Both the position numbers and the translations under genes were made by a program. A stretch of 64,000 bases of DNA from positions 124,001 through 188,000 of the forward strand of contig NZ_ALKN02000006.1 of assembly GCF_000293865.2 (NCBI RefSeq). The letters are read 5' to 3'. The notes under the pieces are model-generated. The model searched no databases and was not told where the DNA came from. It saw only the letters and a list, made by a program, of their open reading frames with translations. This stretch comes from Limnohabitans sp. Rim28. GTDB lineage: Bacteria > Pseudomonadota > Gammaproteobacteria > Burkholderiales > Burkholderiaceae_C. Position 1 is the first letter of the stretch, and each line of letters begins with the position of its first letter. Below, one piece after another: positions 63,630-64,000 of the stretch.

Positions 63630-63665
63630 GGTTCAGTCCTTCTTCTGTTGGAAGAGGTACGTGGA

Positions 63666-63923
<258 letters not shown>

Positions 63924-63970
63924 CTAAAAGTGAGTGGAAATAGAAAGAAAAAACAAGGGAAAAAGTGTCA

Positions 63971-64000
63971 TCAATGTGCGTCGTGCGCCTGGCCTGTGTA
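63971..64000 (-). CDS. atpB: ATP synthase F0 subunit a, C-terminal end (truncated by window edge)
   Basis: Only the last nine codons and the stop are inside the window, reading YTGQAHDAH on the minus strand. Position directly before atpE and the His-rich end fit AtpB of this bacterial group. Most of the gene lies beyond 64000. Confidence 0.75.
   Translation of the reverse strand, partial: YTGQAHDAH

Overview
The window looks like chromosomal DNA of a GC-rich betaproteobacterium, most likely a Comamonadaceae (Limnohabitans/Rhodoferax-like) freshwater heterotroph. The pointers are the metX-metW pair, an orphan Bug-type (TctC) binding protein, a LivGFKHM uptake operon, a Burkholderiales-style hpa operon with split hpaG1/hpaG2, and an atpBEFHAGDC operon. 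Coding density is very high. No gap between genes exceeds 300 bases, and I saw no insertion sequence, prophage, CRISPR array or rRNA. One tRNA (Arg, anticodon CCG) is present.

Layout. 1-9.6 kb: the end of a fumarylacetoacetate-hydrolase-like gene, a quinone-reductase-like MDR enzyme, a Bug binding protein, an AA_synth (DUF1185) protein and a membrane desaturase. These are followed by a complete branched-chain/amide-type ABC importer and, convergently, a cupin dioxygenase-like gene. 9.7-13.2 kb: apt, then kdsD-kdsC-lptC (LPS inner core and transport), then a glycine-rich RNA-binding protein. 13.4-18.6 kb: an ammonium transporter with nitrogen-type control elements, a GDT1/UPF0016 transporter, a SAM-II-like riboswitch controlling metX-metW, and a Bcr/CflA exporter. 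18.6-22.1 kb: an aromatic-hydroxylase cluster (FAD monooxygenase, DUF2783, VOC) divergent from a GntR regulator. 22.1-31.4 kb: a long hpaR-G1-G2-E-D-F-H-I operon for homoprotocatechuate meta-cleavage, extended by a class II aldolase, a ketopantoate-reductase-like enzyme and an EamA transporter.

31.5-42.6 kb: a nitronate-monooxygenase-like enzyme, radA, a small membrane protein, ilvE, a zinc-finger protein, a four-gene surface-glycan cluster (two GT2, one GT4, O-antigen ligase), ampG, an M48 protease and an MBL hydrolase. 42.7-46 kb: an envelope-stress island of small membrane proteins, OmpA, DUF883/holin-like proteins and a BON lipoprotein. 46-51.8 kb: a two-partner secretion locus (TpsB, TpsA) followed directly by an L,D-transpeptidase-like gene. 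52-58.1 kb: a methyltransferase, xth, pyrE, an unusual HTH-pseudoreceiver regulator, tRNA-Arg, cytochrome c5 and three small housekeeping/unknown genes. 58.1-64 kb: the ATP synthase operon on the minus strand, cut by the window edge inside atpB.

The most promising items for follow-up are the TpsB-TpsA-L,D-transpeptidase operon with a nine-base homopolymer at the start of tpsB, the HTH protein fused to a degenerate receiver with Glu at the phosphoacceptor position, the SAM-II-like riboswitch with an inserted hairpin, and the extended hpa operon. Starts were chosen from codon, Shine-Dalgarno spacing, overlaps with neighbours and family length. No database search was run, so family names rest on motif recognition.
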